Assembly (NCBI RefSeq): GCF_000025985.1
Contig: NC_003228.3
Span: forward strand, 2,914,001-2,978,000
Length of the DNA: 64,000 nt
Origin: Bacteroides fragilis NCTC 9343
GTDB lineage: Bacteria; Bacteroidota; Bacteroidia; Bacteroidales; Bacteroidaceae
Direction: 5' to 3'
Made by a program: the position numbers and the translations under genes. Below, one piece after another: positions 10,101 through 19,151 of this stretch (its first letter is position 1; each line of letters starts with the position of its first letter). The notes under the pieces are model-generated. The model saw nothing but the letters and a program-made list of their open reading frames with translations. It had not been told where the DNA came from and ran no database searches.

Positions 10101-11786
10101 CAATACTTCATGCGTTCCATTGTTGAAGACCTGCATGGACGTACTAGTGGTAAAGCCCATTTCTACGGAAAGTTCAAGGCACTCAATATCGAAGGAAACC
10201 TGATGACGGACGCATCCTTAAAAATAGGAATACTGAATACTTCGTTCACCGTAACAGACACCATCCGTTTGTCCACCAGTGGCATTAGCTTCGATAATAT
10301 ACGCATAGCAGATATGGAAGGACATCAGGGTACTATGAACGGCAAACTGAATTTCCGGCATTTCAGGGACCTAAGTTATCATTTCGAATTCAACGTAAAC
10401 AACATGTTACTTATGAATACGAAAGAAAATTCGGATATTAACTTTTACGGAAAAGTATATGGAACCGGTAATGCAATGTTGATTGGAAACCCGCAGGAAT
10501 TACAAGTCAATGCAGCTGTCACTACCAATCGTAACACCAATTTTGTCTATATAACCAACGCAACAGCTTCAGCAGCCAGCAACCAGTTTATTAAGTTTGT
10601 CGATAAAACGCCCCGCAGGTTTGTGCAGGATTCCATTAATGTAATGTCAGAATACGATCGGTTACAGCAAGAGATGGAAGAGGAAGAATCCAAAACGGAT
10701 ATTCGACTGAACCTGTTGATAGATGCTACTCCGGATGCTACAATGAAAATTATCATGGACCCTATTGCCGGAGATTACATCAGCGGTAAAGGCTCCGGCA
10801 ACATACGTACAGAGTTCTTTAATAAAGGAGATGTGAAAATGTTCGGTAATTACCGTATCAACCAAGGTATCTACAAATTCAGTTTACAAGAGGTCATCCG
10901 CAAAGATTTTATCATTAAAGACGGAAGCAGCATCACTTTCAACGGTCCCCCATTGGATGCGACACTTGACATTCAGGCTAGTTACACGGTAAATTCAGCT
11001 TCACTGAACGACCTGATTCCCGATGCTTCGGAAACAATTACCCAACAACCTAATGTGAAAGTGAATTGCATCATGAATCTGACAGGAATTCTCTGGCGTC
11101 CTAACATCAAGTTGGGAATTGAACTCCCCAATGAACGGGACGAGATACAGACACTGGTACGCAATTATATCAGTACAGACGAACAGATGAACATGCAAAT
11201 TCTCTACCTGTTGGGCATTGGCAAGTTCTATCCGCAGGAAAGTACCGGAGGTACCCAAAACTCCAACATGACATCATCGGCCCTGTTCTCTACCCTATCC
11301 GGACAGTTAAACAATCTGTTGTCACAAGTATTCGATAACAACAACTGGAACATCGGCACTAATCTCAGTACAGGTGACAAGGGCTGGACGGACATGGAAA
11401 TAGAAGGCATCTTATCCGGGCAGTTGCTGAACAACCGCTTGCTAATCAACGGGAATTTCGGCTACCGGGACAATCCATTGGCAAATACCAACTTCATTGG
11501 AGACTTTGAAGCAGAATGGTTACTCAACCGTTCGGGAGACATACGCCTAAAAGCATACAATGAAACGAATGACCGCTATTATACGCGAACCAACCTGACT
11601 ACACAAGGAATCGGTATCATGTATAAAAAGGACTTCAATAAATGGAGTGAGCTTCTTTTTTGGAATAAATGGAAACTGAGAAACCTGAGACGGAAGCAAG
11701 CTGCCGCTAAGGACAGCATACCGAATGATTCGGTGAAAGAGACCCAAAAAGCGAAATCGGAAATGAAAAGAGAGCATCCAATGTAA
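7182..11786 (+). CDS. tamB: TamB/DUF490 family translocation and assembly module protein
   Basis: The protein has 1534 residues. One N-terminal membrane anchor (WVIGIILGIYIGTIILL, about residues 32-48) is followed by a very long repetitive beta-rich region and a C-terminal DUF490 domain. This is the AsmA/TamB build, a periplasm-spanning groove linked to outer-membrane protein assembly or lipid transport. The C-terminal domain is recognisable in FGNYRINQGIYKFSLQEVIRKD and in LLSQVF and related segments. The extreme C-terminus is basic. The start is uncertain: an ATG is at 7182, but a TAnnTTTG match at 7216-7223 would place transcription after it, with an in-frame TTG at 7221. A terminator hairpin overlaps the stop. 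Confidence 0.9.
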   Translation: MIKVGFITNYFIFLFSKSKQPPIRTLKKTVRWVIGIILGIYIGTIILLNIPYIQRNMTTFVTKELSRTLGTELTIGKIDIGLLNRIIIDDVLLDDQSGKEMLKITRLSAKFDIIPLFNGKITISSVQLFGFNINLNKPAPHMEPNFKFVLDAFASKDTVKTKKDIDLRINSILIRRGKLSYDVLSEEETPGKFNPQHIKLHNIIANISLKALQNDSINAAIKRLSVDEQSGFELRKLSLKVIANNKGMKIENFAIEMPGTEMKMDTIRMEYDSLKALNHFADNVRFSFRTLPSHVTLNDISAFVPALSNFKEKLDLNIDVEGTLNQLNCRTLEINAGDKFRLKGDVSLQDLSRPQDAYVYGHLANLSANKEGIGFLVRNLSPHYNGVPPVLQHLGNTSFHGEISGYFTDLVMYGLFRTDIGSVQTDLKLSSDKAKALFSYSGGVKTTDFELGQLLGNKQLGKTTFNLDVRGNHYKSQYPSITLKGLIASLEYSNYKYENITLDGEFKRGGFDGKVALNDENGSVHLNGNINVVEKVPTFNFNAVIDKIRPHDLNLTKEYPDAEFSLKLKANFRGGSIDEMMGEINIDSLQFTAPEKSYFLDNINITATRQDKENQLKLTSSFLKASIEGNYLYHTLPASVMNIMRRYIPSLIQPDKKPIKTNNNFSFDIHIFNTELLSTVFDIPLKIYSHSTVKGYFNDQAQRLRVEGYFPRLQYQNTFIESGLVLCENPTDQFKAKVRFNNLKKESAVSISLDAQAKNDTINANINWGNNAISTYSGRLSAAASFFRAAEEKSPLKTVVDIKQTDIILNDTLWQVHPSQVVVDSGKIDVNDFYFSHQDRHIRINGRISEQAKDTLKVELKDINVGYVFDVVNFDDVDFKGDATGTAYASGILKEPVMNTRLHFKNFTFNDASLGAMDIYGAWKNDMRAIFLDAHMEEEGVSKTHVIGHVYPLKPESKLDLNIETEHTNIQFLQYFMRSIVEDLHGRTSGKAHFYGKFKALNIEGNLMTDASLKIGILNTSFTVTDTIRLSTSGISFDNIRIADMEGHQGTMNGKLNFRHFRDLSYHFEFNVNNMLLMNTKENSDINFYGKVYGTGNAMLIGNPQELQVNAAVTTNRNTNFVYITNATASAASNQFIKFVDKTPRRFVQDSINVMSEYDRLQQEMEEEESKTDIRLNLLIDATPDATMKIIMDPIAGDYISGKGSGNIRTEFFNKGDVKMFGNYRINQGIYKFSLQEVIRKDFIIKDGSSITFNGPPLDATLDIQASYTVNSASLNDLIPDASETITQQPNVKVNCIMNLTGILWRPNIKLGIELPNERDEIQTLVRNYISTDEQMNMQILYLLGIGKFYPQESTGGTQNSNMTSSALFSTLSGQLNNLLSQVFDNNNWNIGTNLSTGDKGWTDMEIEGILSGQLLNNRLLINGNFGYRDNPLANTNFIGDFEAEWLLNRSGDIRLKAYNETNDRYYTRTNLTTQGIGIMYKKDFNKWSELLFWNKWKLRNLRRKQAAAKDSIPNDSVKETQKAKSEMKREHPM

Positions 11787-11802
11787 TGCTCTCTGTCTTT
11801 TT
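11770..11802 (+). terminator. Rho-independent terminator after tamB
   Basis: GAGAGCAT and ATGCTCTC form a perfect 8 bp stem around an 8-base loop, followed by TGTCTTTTT. The left arm lies inside the last tamB codons. Confidence 0.8.
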
Positions 11803-11881
11803 ACTGATGACAAAACTACCAAATAGAAATGAAACAGCTCTTAGAGTAAAACTTGCTAAATGCGCCGAAAGAGCATTTCAT

Positions 11882-12262
11882 TTAGAAACTTTTGTCGACA
11901 ATCACCTTTCCGAAAGGAGTCAAAGCGAGTCCGGCTAACTTAAAGTGCTGCTTTCCGAACGGTATACCGATAATGGTAATACAAAGCAAAATCCCCCATC
12001 CCAAGTGAGAGAGGCTGATCCAAATTCCACCTAGAAACAACCAGATGATATTCATTATGATACTGAGGCAACCTCCAGAATCAGGAGTACTTCTCACCTC
12101 TTTGCCAAATGGCCATAAAGCAAGTCCGGCCAATTTCAATGTCTGAAAGCCGAATGGAATACCAATAATGGTAATCATCATTAAAAGACTTGAAATAAGA
12201 TATTCTATCGCAGTAAAGATGCCGCCACAAAGCAGCCAGATAAGATTTAACAATGGATTCAT
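11882..12262 (-). CDS. YccF domain-containing inner-membrane protein
   Basis: The protein has 126 residues and two copies of the YccF (DUF307) unit. Each copy has a hydrophobic stretch followed by ITIIGIPFGFQTLKLAGLALWPFGKEV or its near repeat ITIIGIPFGKQHFKLAGLALTPFGK. This tandem arrangement is the family hallmark. It is a small integral membrane protein of unknown function. It lies just after the proS terminator and may be expressed separately. Confidence 0.92.
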   Translation of the reverse strand: MNPLLNLIWLLCGGIFTAIEYLISSLLMMITIIGIPFGFQTLKLAGLALWPFGKEVRSTPDSGGCLSIIMNIIWLFLGGIWISLSHLGWGILLCITIIGIPFGKQHFKLAGLALTPFGKVIVDKSF

Positions 12263-12282
12263 AGAATTATCAGATTAATGAT

Positions 12283-12329
12283 AAAAAAAAAGGTCGGAAG
12301 TTCACATTTCGGGTACCTCCAACCTTTTC
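12283..12329 (-). terminator. Rho-independent terminator of proS
   Basis: On the minus strand a stem of AAAAGGTTGGAGGT with ACTTCCGACCTTTT (two wobble pairs) is followed by nine T. It lies between the proS stop (12352) and yccF. Confidence 0.85.
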
Positions 12330-12351
12330 TTTCTATACCTTATATTAATGA

Positions 12352-13845
12352 TTAATAAGAACGAGCAAATATCACACGGCAAGCAGACGGTTTTCCTGTC
12401 ACCATACACTTACCCGGCTCTTTGTCACCTTCAACAAACGACTCGAACGGAATGCAACGAATCGTCGCCTTTGTCTCCTCTTTGATCTTTTCCTCCGTCT
12501 CCACTGTTCCATCCCAGTGAGCCAGGATAAAGCCGCCTTCTTCGATTTTCTCCTTAAACTCATCATAGCTATCCACCGTAGTGATACGTGAGTCACGATA
12601 AGTACGCGCTTTCTTATAGATGTTAGCTTGGATCTCTTCCAGCAGATTCTGAACATACGTCTCAATTCCATCGCAAGTCACAGTCTCTTTTTCCAGAGTA
12701 TCACGACGCATTACCTCCATCGTATTGTTCTCCAAGTCACGTCCACCCATCACCAGACGGACAGGCACACCCTTCAATTCATAATCGGCAAATTTAAAGC
12801 CCGGACGTTTATTGTCAGCATTATCATATTTCACTGAAATGCCCAATTGCTTCAATCTTGCCACAATACCTTCTACCTTAGCATCAATCAGCTTCAACTG
12901 CTCGTCATTCTTATAGATAGGAACGATCACTACTTGGATCGGAGCCAGATGCGGAGGAAGTACCAGACCGTTATCATCCGAGTGAGTCATGATCAGTGCC
13001 CCCATCAGACGGGTAGAAACACCCCAAGAGGTAGCCCATACATATTCAAGCTTGTTCTCTTTATTTACAAATTGAACATCGAATGCTTTTGCGAAATTCT
13101 GTCCCAAGAAGTGTGAAGTACCACTCTGCAATGCCTTACCATCCTGCATCATTGCCTCGATGGTATACGTGTCAAGTGCACCGGCAAAGCGCTCATTAGC
13201 CGATTTCACACCTTTAACTACCGGAACTGCCATATACTTCTCTGCAAATTCGGCGTATACATTCAACATACGGATAGCCTCTTCTTCCGCCTCTTCGCGC
13301 GTTGCGTGTGCTGTATGACCTTCCTGCCACAAGAATTCCGCAGTCCGGAGGAATAATCGCGTACGCATTTCCCAACGGAAAACGTTAGCCCACTGATTAC
13401 ATAAAATAGGCAGATCACGATATGACTGGATCCAGTTTTTATAAGTATTCCAAATGATTGTTTCAGAAGTCGGACGAATAATCAACTCTTCTTCCAATTT
13501 TGCAGCAGGATCGACCACCACACCCGAACCATCTTCGGCATTTTTCAGGCGATAATGTGTTACTACGGCACACTCCTTGGCAAAGCCTTCTACGTGTTCA
13601 GCTTCACGACTCAGAAATGATTTCGGAATCAGCAACGGGAAATAAGCATTAACGTGTCCGGTTTCTTTAAACATGTCGTCCAGCTGACGCTGCATTTTCT
13701 CCCAAATAGCGTATCCGTAAGGCTTAATCACCATACATCCACGCACAGCCGATTGTTCTGCCAAATCGGCTTTCACCACCAAATCATTGTACCACTGCGA
13801 ATAGTTTTCGCTGCGTTTGGTCAGGTCTTTCAGTTCTTTTGCCAT
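12352..13845 (-). CDS. proS: Prolyl-tRNA synthetase, archaeal/eukaryotic-type (ProS type 3)
   Basis: This class II synthetase charges tRNA-Pro. Its 497 residues and lack of the INS editing domain place it in the short archaeal/eukaryotic-type group common in Bacteroidetes. Class II motifs are visible: motif 2 [20 protein letters not shown], and motif 3 in [20 protein letters not shown]. An anticodon-binding domain follows ([12 protein letters not shown]), then a C-terminal domain ending in a conserved-type Tyr (VIFARSY). A -7 box is at 13890-13897 and a terminator at 12283-12329, so it is probably monocistronic. Confidence 0.97.
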   Translation of the reverse strand: MAKELKDLTKRSENYSQWYNDLVVKADLAEQSAVRGCMVIKPYGYAIWEKMQRQLDDMFKETGHVNAYFPLLIPKSFLSREAEHVEGFAKECAVVTHYRLKNAEDGSGVVVDPAAKLEEELIIRPTSETIIWNTYKNWIQSYRDLPILCNQWANVFRWEMRTRLFLRTAEFLWQEGHTAHATREEAEEEAIRMLNVYAEFAEKYMAVPVVKGVKSANERFAGALDTYTIEAMMQDGKALQSGTSHFLGQNFAKAFDVQFVNKENKLEYVWATSWGVSTRLMGALIMTHSDDNGLVLPPHLAPIQVVIVPIYKNDEQLKLIDAKVEGIVARLKQLGISVKYDNADNKRPGFKFADYELKGVPVRLVMGGRDLENNTMEVMRRDTLEKETVTCDGIETYVQNLLEEIQANIYKKARTYRDSRITTVDSYDEFKEKIEEGGFILAHWDGTVETEEKIKEETKATIRCIPFESFVEGDKEPGKCMVTGKPSACRVIFARSY

Positions 13846-13889
13846 TATATTTTTCTTCTTTTAAAGTTTTCTATCTTCAAAACAGGATG

Positions 13890-13897
13890 CAAAAATA
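13890..13897 (-). promoter_or_regulatory. Candidate -7 box (TATTTTTG) for proS
   Basis: This is an exact TAnnTTTG match on the minus strand, 45 bp upstream of the proS ATG. Confidence 0.5.
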
Positions 13898-13973
13898 CTA
13901 AAAATGGGTGAACTGTGCTCATTCTTTATCTATAATTTTAAGAGAGGTCATACCAAGGTTATATATAAATCAG

Positions 13974-14007
13974 CCGGTTTATGGATCGACAACCGACCGG
14001 TTTATGG
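13974..14007. repeat. Short direct repeat CCGGTTTATGG (two copies)
   Basis: The 11-mer CCGGTTTATGG occurs at 13974-13984 and 13997-14007, start-to-start 23 bp, in the 294 bp gap between the TIGR02757 gene and proS. It could be a protein-binding site or chance. Nothing else was recognised in this gap apart from the proS promoter. Confidence 0.35.
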
Positions 14008-14139
14008 TTTCTCTAAAGACAAGAGATCACCATTTCCTGCCCTTCTCTTCCAACGGGAGCCATACATATTAGAGGATTAACGCATTCTTTATCACCCAAA
14101 GAACAGATCGTCAAAACAAAGAGTTGCTTATGAACGTAC

Positions 14140-14874
14140 CTAACTTTTCACCGGTTCATTGATACCAAATCCGAAAAGAGCAAAATCTCCCTTTACCGGA
14201 TCATCCGGCCATATCTCCCGCAACGCATCAGTAATGCAACGTGCTGTTTTCAGGCATTTACGTGCATTGGTCAATCCAAGATCAGTCGAGATGCGATGTA
14301 CATGAGTGTCAAGAGGGATAATTAGATCTGAGGGACTGAAACTCCGCCAAATACCGAGGTCGACAGGAGAATCCCTACGAATCATCCAACGCAGAAACAT
14401 ACACATTTTCTTTGCTTCGGAAGCACTTGACAAAGCAGGCATCCCATTGATATGTCCGAACACCGATTGCAATCTTTCCAATGGCGTACCGGAAGAGAGA
14501 GAATGGCACAAATAGGATTCCAGATCTCCATGCTCCCGGTAGGCAGCATACAAAGTCTGGCAGAGTATATAGAAATCATTCCAGGAGTAATAGCGATAAA
14601 AACTGGATGTTACTCCTCGATATTTCCTCCATTCTTCACTTAATATATATCGATATGGAGCATTCAGGAAAAGCTCGTGATCAATCCGGTCACCACTTTT
14701 GATAATGGCCTTTCTATTACCGGTAGCGATCCAGGAAGCGATCAGTCCGGAGATCTCAATATCAGCTTTATCAGTATACCGATGGGGAAACTGTATCGGA
14801 TCGTCCATAATAAATTCTTTCACCTCATATTTATCCGCTAAAAGCAAAAGCTTTTCCTTTAGTTCTTGTTTCAT
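14140..14874 (-). CDS. TIGR02757 family protein (DUF2400)
   Basis: This 244-residue protein matches the TIGR02757/DUF2400 family by its opening (LLLLADKYEVKEFIMDDPIQFPHRY), the ISGLIASWIATGNRKAII segment and the C-terminal IIPLDTHVHRISTDLGLTNARK and DPVKGDFALFGFGI blocks. The helical layout and the LDTHVHR region resemble helix-hairpin-helix base-excision glycosylases, but no activity is established. It lies downstream of the tricorn-like protease on the same strand, separated by an inverted repeat (14907-14972). Confidence 0.88.
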   Translation of the reverse strand: MKQELKEKLLLLADKYEVKEFIMDDPIQFPHRYTDKADIEISGLIASWIATGNRKAIIKSGDRIDHELFLNAPYRYILSEEWRKYRGVTSSFYRYYSWNDFYILCQTLYAAYREHGDLESYLCHSLSSGTPLERLQSVFGHINGMPALSSASEAKKMCMFLRWMIRRDSPVDLGIWRSFSPSDLIIPLDTHVHRISTDLGLTNARKCLKTARCITDALREIWPDDPVKGDFALFGFGINEPVKS

Positions 14875-14906
14875 ATAGACTTTAAAAACTGTACATTAAA
14901 AAAACG

Positions 14907-14972
14907 CCACAGATTGTATGGATTCATACAGAAATAGGGAAATAAGTCTGTGGAAATCCATAGAATCTGTGG
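14907..14972. repeat. CCACAGA-type intergenic inverted repeat, copy 1
   Basis: The left arm at 14907-14924 (CCACAGATTGTATGGATT) and right arm at 14955-14972 are inverted with 17 of 18 matches. Further pairing is possible inside. It lies between the tricorn-like gene and the TIGR02757 gene and could form a long RNA hairpin. It belongs to the family seen at 25032, 27009, 30393 and 63404. Confidence 0.75.
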
Positions 14973-15005
14973 TGAACAAGCCTTTTGCTACAAAGGCTTA
15001 TAAGT

Positions 15006-18000
15006 TTATTTACTAAAATCTCTCGGAGCAGGTACCGGAGGCAACGGTTTACGATCTTTAAGCTGTTTCATAACCTCTTCGATGGCTCTGTTCAGTTGCT
15101 GGTCTTCTCCATTCCACTCCTTCACCGGATCATTGTCAATCAAAATATCCGGATCTACTCCATGGTTCTCAATAATCCATTTCCCGGTCTTCGGGTCATA
15201 GCTCGTAAAGAATGGCACACGTATGTCCGTACCATCCATGTATGGCAATGATCCGCTGATACCCACAATGCCTCCCCAGGTACGAGTTCCTATCAACTTA
15301 CCCAAGCCAAGTGCGCGGAAGCCCCACGGGAACAGGTCGCCATCTGAAGCGGAGTATTTATTAATCAAACAAACCTTCGGTCCCACCTGTACAGCATCAG
15401 GCACTGTTCCCACATGGCTGGTACCTCTACCCATAGTCAGACGATAAGGTTCACGGGAAAGACGTTCCAAAATCATTGGTGAAACATTACCTCCACCATT
15501 GGCACGATCATCGATAATCAACCCTTCTTTATCAAGTTGCGGATAGAAATAGCGGGCAAACTCGTTCAAGCCTTCCGGCCCCATATCCGGAATATAAATA
15601 TATCCGATACGTCCGTTGGAAGCCTGGTCCACCTTCTTTATATTATCCTGTACCCAATTGTAATGTATCAAAGGATATTCATTGGCAAGCGGACTGATCA
15701 CAACCTTACGTGCTCCGGAAAGCTGAGGTTTGACATTCAGCGAAATTTCAGTAGGTATCTCTGCTTTACCCACCAGTAAAGAATACATATCTTTAACTGT
15801 ATTAGTCGGCACACCGTCAATAGCTACGATGTACTCTCCCACTTTCACATCAACACCCGGTTCCGTAAGCGGAGAGCGCAGTTCTTTGCTCCAAGATGCT
15901 CCGGGGAATATCTTCTCCAGACGGAAAAAGCCACTCTTGTCGCGAGTTATTTCCGCACCAAGCAGGCCGGTATTGATCCGTTTGGGCTGTTCCGTTTCTC
16001 CCGGATTGACATAAGCATGCCCACAGTTCAATTCACCTATCATCTCACCGATAATGTAATTCAGGTCTAAACGAGTTTTAACGTAAGGCAGCAAGACCGC
16101 ATATTTTTCTTTAATTGCTTTCCAATCTACACCGTGCATGCTCTCCTGATAGAATCCGTCACGATAGGCACGCCAAGCTTCATCAAAGATTTGTGCCCAC
16201 TCTTTCGGATAATCCACAGTAATCTTCATATTGCTTAAATCGACCGGAGCGGTCAGTTCTGTCTTACCCGAAGGAAGATTGGTCACATAAATTTGACGGC
16301 CTTTAAAGAAAAGTGCCTTCTTACCATCGTAAGTAACATCCATCGAAGCTCCATCGGCAATCGATTCCTCTTTCTGACTTGCCAAGTCATACATTTTCGT
16401 ACCACCGCGTCCCCAGTAGTACACCTTGTTGCCATCGGAATAGAAGTTACCATAATAAGACGGAGACAAGGGCAAGCGAACGATGCGATCGGTAATGCCA
16501 TCCGGATCGAATTTCACCAACGAAGCATCGGCCACTTCCTTCTTATCTGCCGGTTTCTTATCCCCGCTTTTGGGGGTAGCATTCGATACAGCCACTTCCG
16601 CATCTTTCTGCATGAAAGGAGACGATGTATCCTTAGACAGCAAAGCGATGTACACACCATACATATTATTATATACATGGTTCCATTCCAATGATCCGTA
16701 AGTCGGGTTAAAATCACGGGCAGAAGAGAATATCAGATACTTTCCGTCGGCACTGAACACCGGAGAAGAAGAGTTATACCATTTGTCGGTCACCGGATAT
16801 TCTTTCTTTTCCGCAATGTTGTAGACATATACGACATTGATTTCATTTTTACCCATCCGTGTATAAGTCAACCATTCACTGTCCGGAGAGAAAGTAACTC
16901 CACCCGGCACTCCCACCGGATCTTGCAATAATAAAGAAACTTTCCCGGAAGCCACATCCAGCAGATTAACTCGGTTCTTACGATCCATATACACTATCTT
17001 CTTAGAATCCGGACTCCATTTAAAGTCACGGATATATGTATCGTTCTTATGAGTTAACTGCATCGGTTCGCCACCTGCCGCATTCTGCAGATAAAGTTCG
17101 GTTTCCCCTGTGGCATCAGAGATATAAGCAATCTGTGTTCCGTCCGGTGACCACTGTGCATCACGATCGTGAGCTCCCGGCGAACGAGTTATATTTTTTG
17201 TAACCCCTTTCTCTACCGGCAGATTGAATACTTCACCCCGGCTTGTCACTACCATCCGTGCTCCATCCGGTGAAAGGCTGGCCGCAGTCACATAATTCGC
17301 TCCCTCTTTCAAATCGGTGCGGGCATAGATATTATCAGAAGCCAGTGTAATGTTTACCTTTTCAGCTTTCCGGGCCGCAGCATCCATCTTATAAATATAT
17401 CCGCCGTTTTCAAAAACGATGGTATTGCCATGGACGCTTGGGAATTTCACATCATACTCAGTGAAGTTCGTCACCTTTACAGTCTGTTTGGTCTTCGTAT
17501 TGTATGCGAAGATATTCATGATACGGTCACGGTCGGAAAGGAAAAAGATTTCATCGCCAATCCACATCGGAAAAATGTCCTGAGCTACATTATTGGTAAC
17601 ATTCTCCACTGTTTTGTTTCCCGGATTATACACCCAGATGTCATCGGCCATACCGCCTTTATAATACTTCCAGGTACGAAATTCGCGCATCACCCGGTTG
17701 TATGCCAATTGTTTTCCGTCCGGTGAATAGCTGCAAAAGCCTCCCTCGGGAAGAGGAATGACTTCTGACAATCCGCCTTCTTTGTCTACTGTAAAGAGTT
17801 TACCGGAGAATCCGTCGCTGATGCGATTACGATACACGATACGTTGTCCGTCCGGAGTCCATGTCATAACAATGTTGTTAGGTCCCATACGGTCACCCAA
17901 GTCGTCACGGCTATTGGTAGCCGTGTAGGTTATCCGTAGTGGTTCGCCACCCGTTGCAGGCATGGTATACACTTCTGTATTTCCATCATACTGCCCGGTG

Positions 18001-18239
18001 AATGCAATCGTTTTGCCGTCCGGAGAAAACCGGGGAAACATTTCGTATCCCACATGGGAAGTCAGGCGTTGTGCTTCACCTCCCGAAGCAGGCACTTTAT
18101 ACAAATCGCCCGCATACGAAAATACGATCTCATTTCCGTTCGTAGCGGGGAAACGCAACAACCGTGCTTCTCCTGCAGCCGACAGCAGCATAGGAGCACC
18201 TGCCAGAACGAAAATAGATAGGATTAGTTTCTTGTTCAT
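15006..18239 (-). CDS. Tricorn-like S41 family serine protease, exported
   Basis: The protein has 1077 residues. A signal peptide (MNKKLILSIFVLAGAPMLLSAAG) is followed by about 650 residues of PD40/TolB-type beta-propeller repeats (many FSPDG, WSPDG and YSPDG motifs). A helical domain, a PDZ domain (about 790-880) and a C-terminal S41 core come next. The likely catalytic residues are His741 (NCGHAYV) and Ser965 (KYSASDGD), matching the tricorn layout; Ser965 has the same number as in archaeal tricorn. It probably degrades peptides in the periplasm, unlike cytosolic tricorn. A -7 box is at 18264-18271. Confidence 0.92.
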   Translation of the reverse strand: MNKKLILSIFVLAGAPMLLSAAGEARLLRFPATNGNEIVFSYAGDLYKVPASGGEAQRLTSHVGYEMFPRFSPDGKTIAFTGQYDGNTEVYTMPATGGEPLRITYTATNSRDDLGDRMGPNNIVMTWTPDGQRIVYRNRISDGFSGKLFTVDKEGGLSEVIPLPEGGFCSYSPDGKQLAYNRVMREFRTWKYYKGGMADDIWVYNPGNKTVENVTNNVAQDIFPMWIGDEIFFLSDRDRIMNIFAYNTKTKQTVKVTNFTEYDVKFPSVHGNTIVFENGGYIYKMDAAARKAEKVNITLASDNIYARTDLKEGANYVTAASLSPDGARMVVTSRGEVFNLPVEKGVTKNITRSPGAHDRDAQWSPDGTQIAYISDATGETELYLQNAAGGEPMQLTHKNDTYIRDFKWSPDSKKIVYMDRKNRVNLLDVASGKVSLLLQDPVGVPGGVTFSPDSEWLTYTRMGKNEINVVYVYNIAEKKEYPVTDKWYNSSSPVFSADGKYLIFSSARDFNPTYGSLEWNHVYNNMYGVYIALLSKDTSSPFMQKDAEVAVSNATPKSGDKKPADKKEVADASLVKFDPDGITDRIVRLPLSPSYYGNFYSDGNKVYYWGRGGTKMYDLASQKEESIADGASMDVTYDGKKALFFKGRQIYVTNLPSGKTELTAPVDLSNMKITVDYPKEWAQIFDEAWRAYRDGFYQESMHGVDWKAIKEKYAVLLPYVKTRLDLNYIIGEMIGELNCGHAYVNPGETEQPKRINTGLLGAEITRDKSGFFRLEKIFPGASWSKELRSPLTEPGVDVKVGEYIVAIDGVPTNTVKDMYSLLVGKAEIPTEISLNVKPQLSGARKVVISPLANEYPLIHYNWVQDNIKKVDQASNGRIGYIYIPDMGPEGLNEFARYFYPQLDKEGLIIDDRANGGGNVSPMILERLSREPYRLTMGRGTSHVGTVPDAVQVGPKVCLINKYSASDGDLFPWGFRALGLGKLIGTRTWGGIVGISGSLPYMDGTDIRVPFFTSYDPKTGKWIIENHGVDPDILIDNDPVKEWNGEDQQLNRAIEEVMKQLKDRKPLPPVPAPRDFSK

Positions 18240-18263
18240 GTGATTATCTATTAAATTGATTCA

Positions 18264-18271
18264 CAAAGGTA
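18264..18271 (-). promoter_or_regulatory. Candidate -7 box (TACCTTTG) for the tricorn-like protease
   Basis: This is an exact TAnnTTTG match on the minus strand, 25 bp upstream of the gene's ATG. Confidence 0.55.
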
Positions 18272-18303
18272 AGAAAAGAACAAAGAGTGACAGAAGAAAT
18301 ACA

Positions 18304-18361
18304 TAAAAAAACCGCAGATCCATCATTCTTTTCCTACAAAAAGACTGGAGAAATCTGCGAT
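18304..18361 (-). terminator. Terminator of tRNA-Gly(CCC)
   Basis: On the minus strand CGCAGAT pairs with ATCTGCG around a long loop that has some inner pairing, and is followed directly by GGTTTTTTT. It lies 32 bp after the tRNA. Confidence 0.65.
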
Positions 18362-18392
18362 ATTCTATTTTAGTTGAGGAGATAAACTTTTG

Positions 18393-18465
18393 AGCGGTAG
18401 GCGAGGGTCGAACTCGTGACCTGCGGCTTGGGAAGCCGCCGCTCTGCCAACTGAGCTACTACCGC
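18393..18465 (-). tRNA. tRNA-Gly(CCC)
   Basis: The 73-nt cloverleaf fits: acceptor GCGGTAG/CTACCGC, D arm GCTC/GAGC, anticodon stem GCGGC/GCCGC with loop TTCCCAA (anticodon CCC), and T arm with TTCGACC. The outer T-stem pair is an A-C mismatch. CCA is not encoded. A -7 box (TATCTTTG) lies at 18495-18502. Confidence 0.95.
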
Positions 18466-18494
18466 ATGTGTTGCTTTTATTTTGTAAAGCCATG

Positions 18495-18502
18495 CAAAGA
18501 TA
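18495..18502 (-). promoter_or_regulatory. Candidate -7 box (TATCTTTG) for tRNA-Gly(CCC)
   Basis: This is an exact TAnnTTTG match on the minus strand, 30 bp upstream of the mature tRNA 5' end. Confidence 0.55.
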
Positions 18503-18576
18503 AATATTGTTTCCGAAATACCCATAGCAATGGCACAATATTTTGCATCCGGGAATGAAAATATAAAATATTACCG

Positions 18577-18584
18577 TACATTTG
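18577..18584 (+). promoter_or_regulatory. Candidate -7 box (TACATTTG) for cobU-cobT-cobS-cobC
   Basis: This is an exact TAnnTTTG match 27 bp upstream of the chosen cobU ATG. There is no cobalamin riboswitch between it and the gene. Confidence 0.55.
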
Positions 18585-18610
18585 CTAACCGAAAATACAC
18601 AGATAGATTC

Positions 18611-19129
18611 ATGAAACAGATCATACTCATCACCGGAGGAGCCCGTTCGGGCAAAAGCAGCCATGCCGAACGCCTGGCGCTATCCCTCTCTCCTAATCCG
18701 GTTTACTTGGCCACCTCACGTATCTGGGACGAAGAATTTCGTCAAAGGGTATTGCGCCATCAAGCCAACCGCGGACCGGAATGGACCAATATAGAGGAAG
18801 AAAAAGAATTGAGCCGCCACACTTTGGAGGGGCGTGTAGTGCTGATCGATTGTGTAACCCTCTGGTGCACCAATTATTTCTTTGATCTCGAAGCAGACAC
18901 CGACAAGGCACTGACTGCTGTTAAAGCCGAGTTTGACCGACTGACACAACAGGACGCGACCTTTATTTTTGTCACCAACGAAATCGGCATGGGAGGAACT
19001 TCAGAAAACCTGATACAACGAAAGTTCACTGACATGCAAGGATGGATGAACCAGTATATAGCCTCCCGGGCCAATCGGGTAATACTAATGGTATCGGGGA
19101 TTCCTGTGAAAGTAAAAGACGAAAAGTAA
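18611..19129 (+). CDS. cobU: Bifunctional adenosylcobinamide kinase/adenosylcobinamide-phosphate guanylyltransferase CobU
   Basis: This enzyme phosphorylates adenosylcobinamide and then adds GMP, giving AdoCbi-GDP for nucleotide-loop assembly. I chose the ATG at 18611 (172 residues, MKQIILITGGARSGKSSHAE), because the longer frame would begin before the promoter. The P-loop GGARSGKS spans residues 9-16. DCVTLW and TNEIGMGG are the usual CobU core motifs. It is first in a tight operon with cobT, cobS and cobC. Confidence 0.95.
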   Translation: MKQIILITGGARSGKSSHAERLALSLSPNPVYLATSRIWDEEFRQRVLRHQANRGPEWTNIEEEKELSRHTLEGRVVLIDCVTLWCTNYFFDLEADTDKALTAVKAEFDRLTQQDATFIFVTNEIGMGGTSENLIQRKFTDMQGWMNQYIASRANRVILMVSGIPVKVKDEK

Positions 19130-19151
19130 ATGATAGAATAACCCTTATAAA

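Noticed and set aside
13654..13911. 85-residue plus-strand frame over the proS start
   Set aside because: Lies antisense to the proS 5' end and promoter; no ribosome-binding site.
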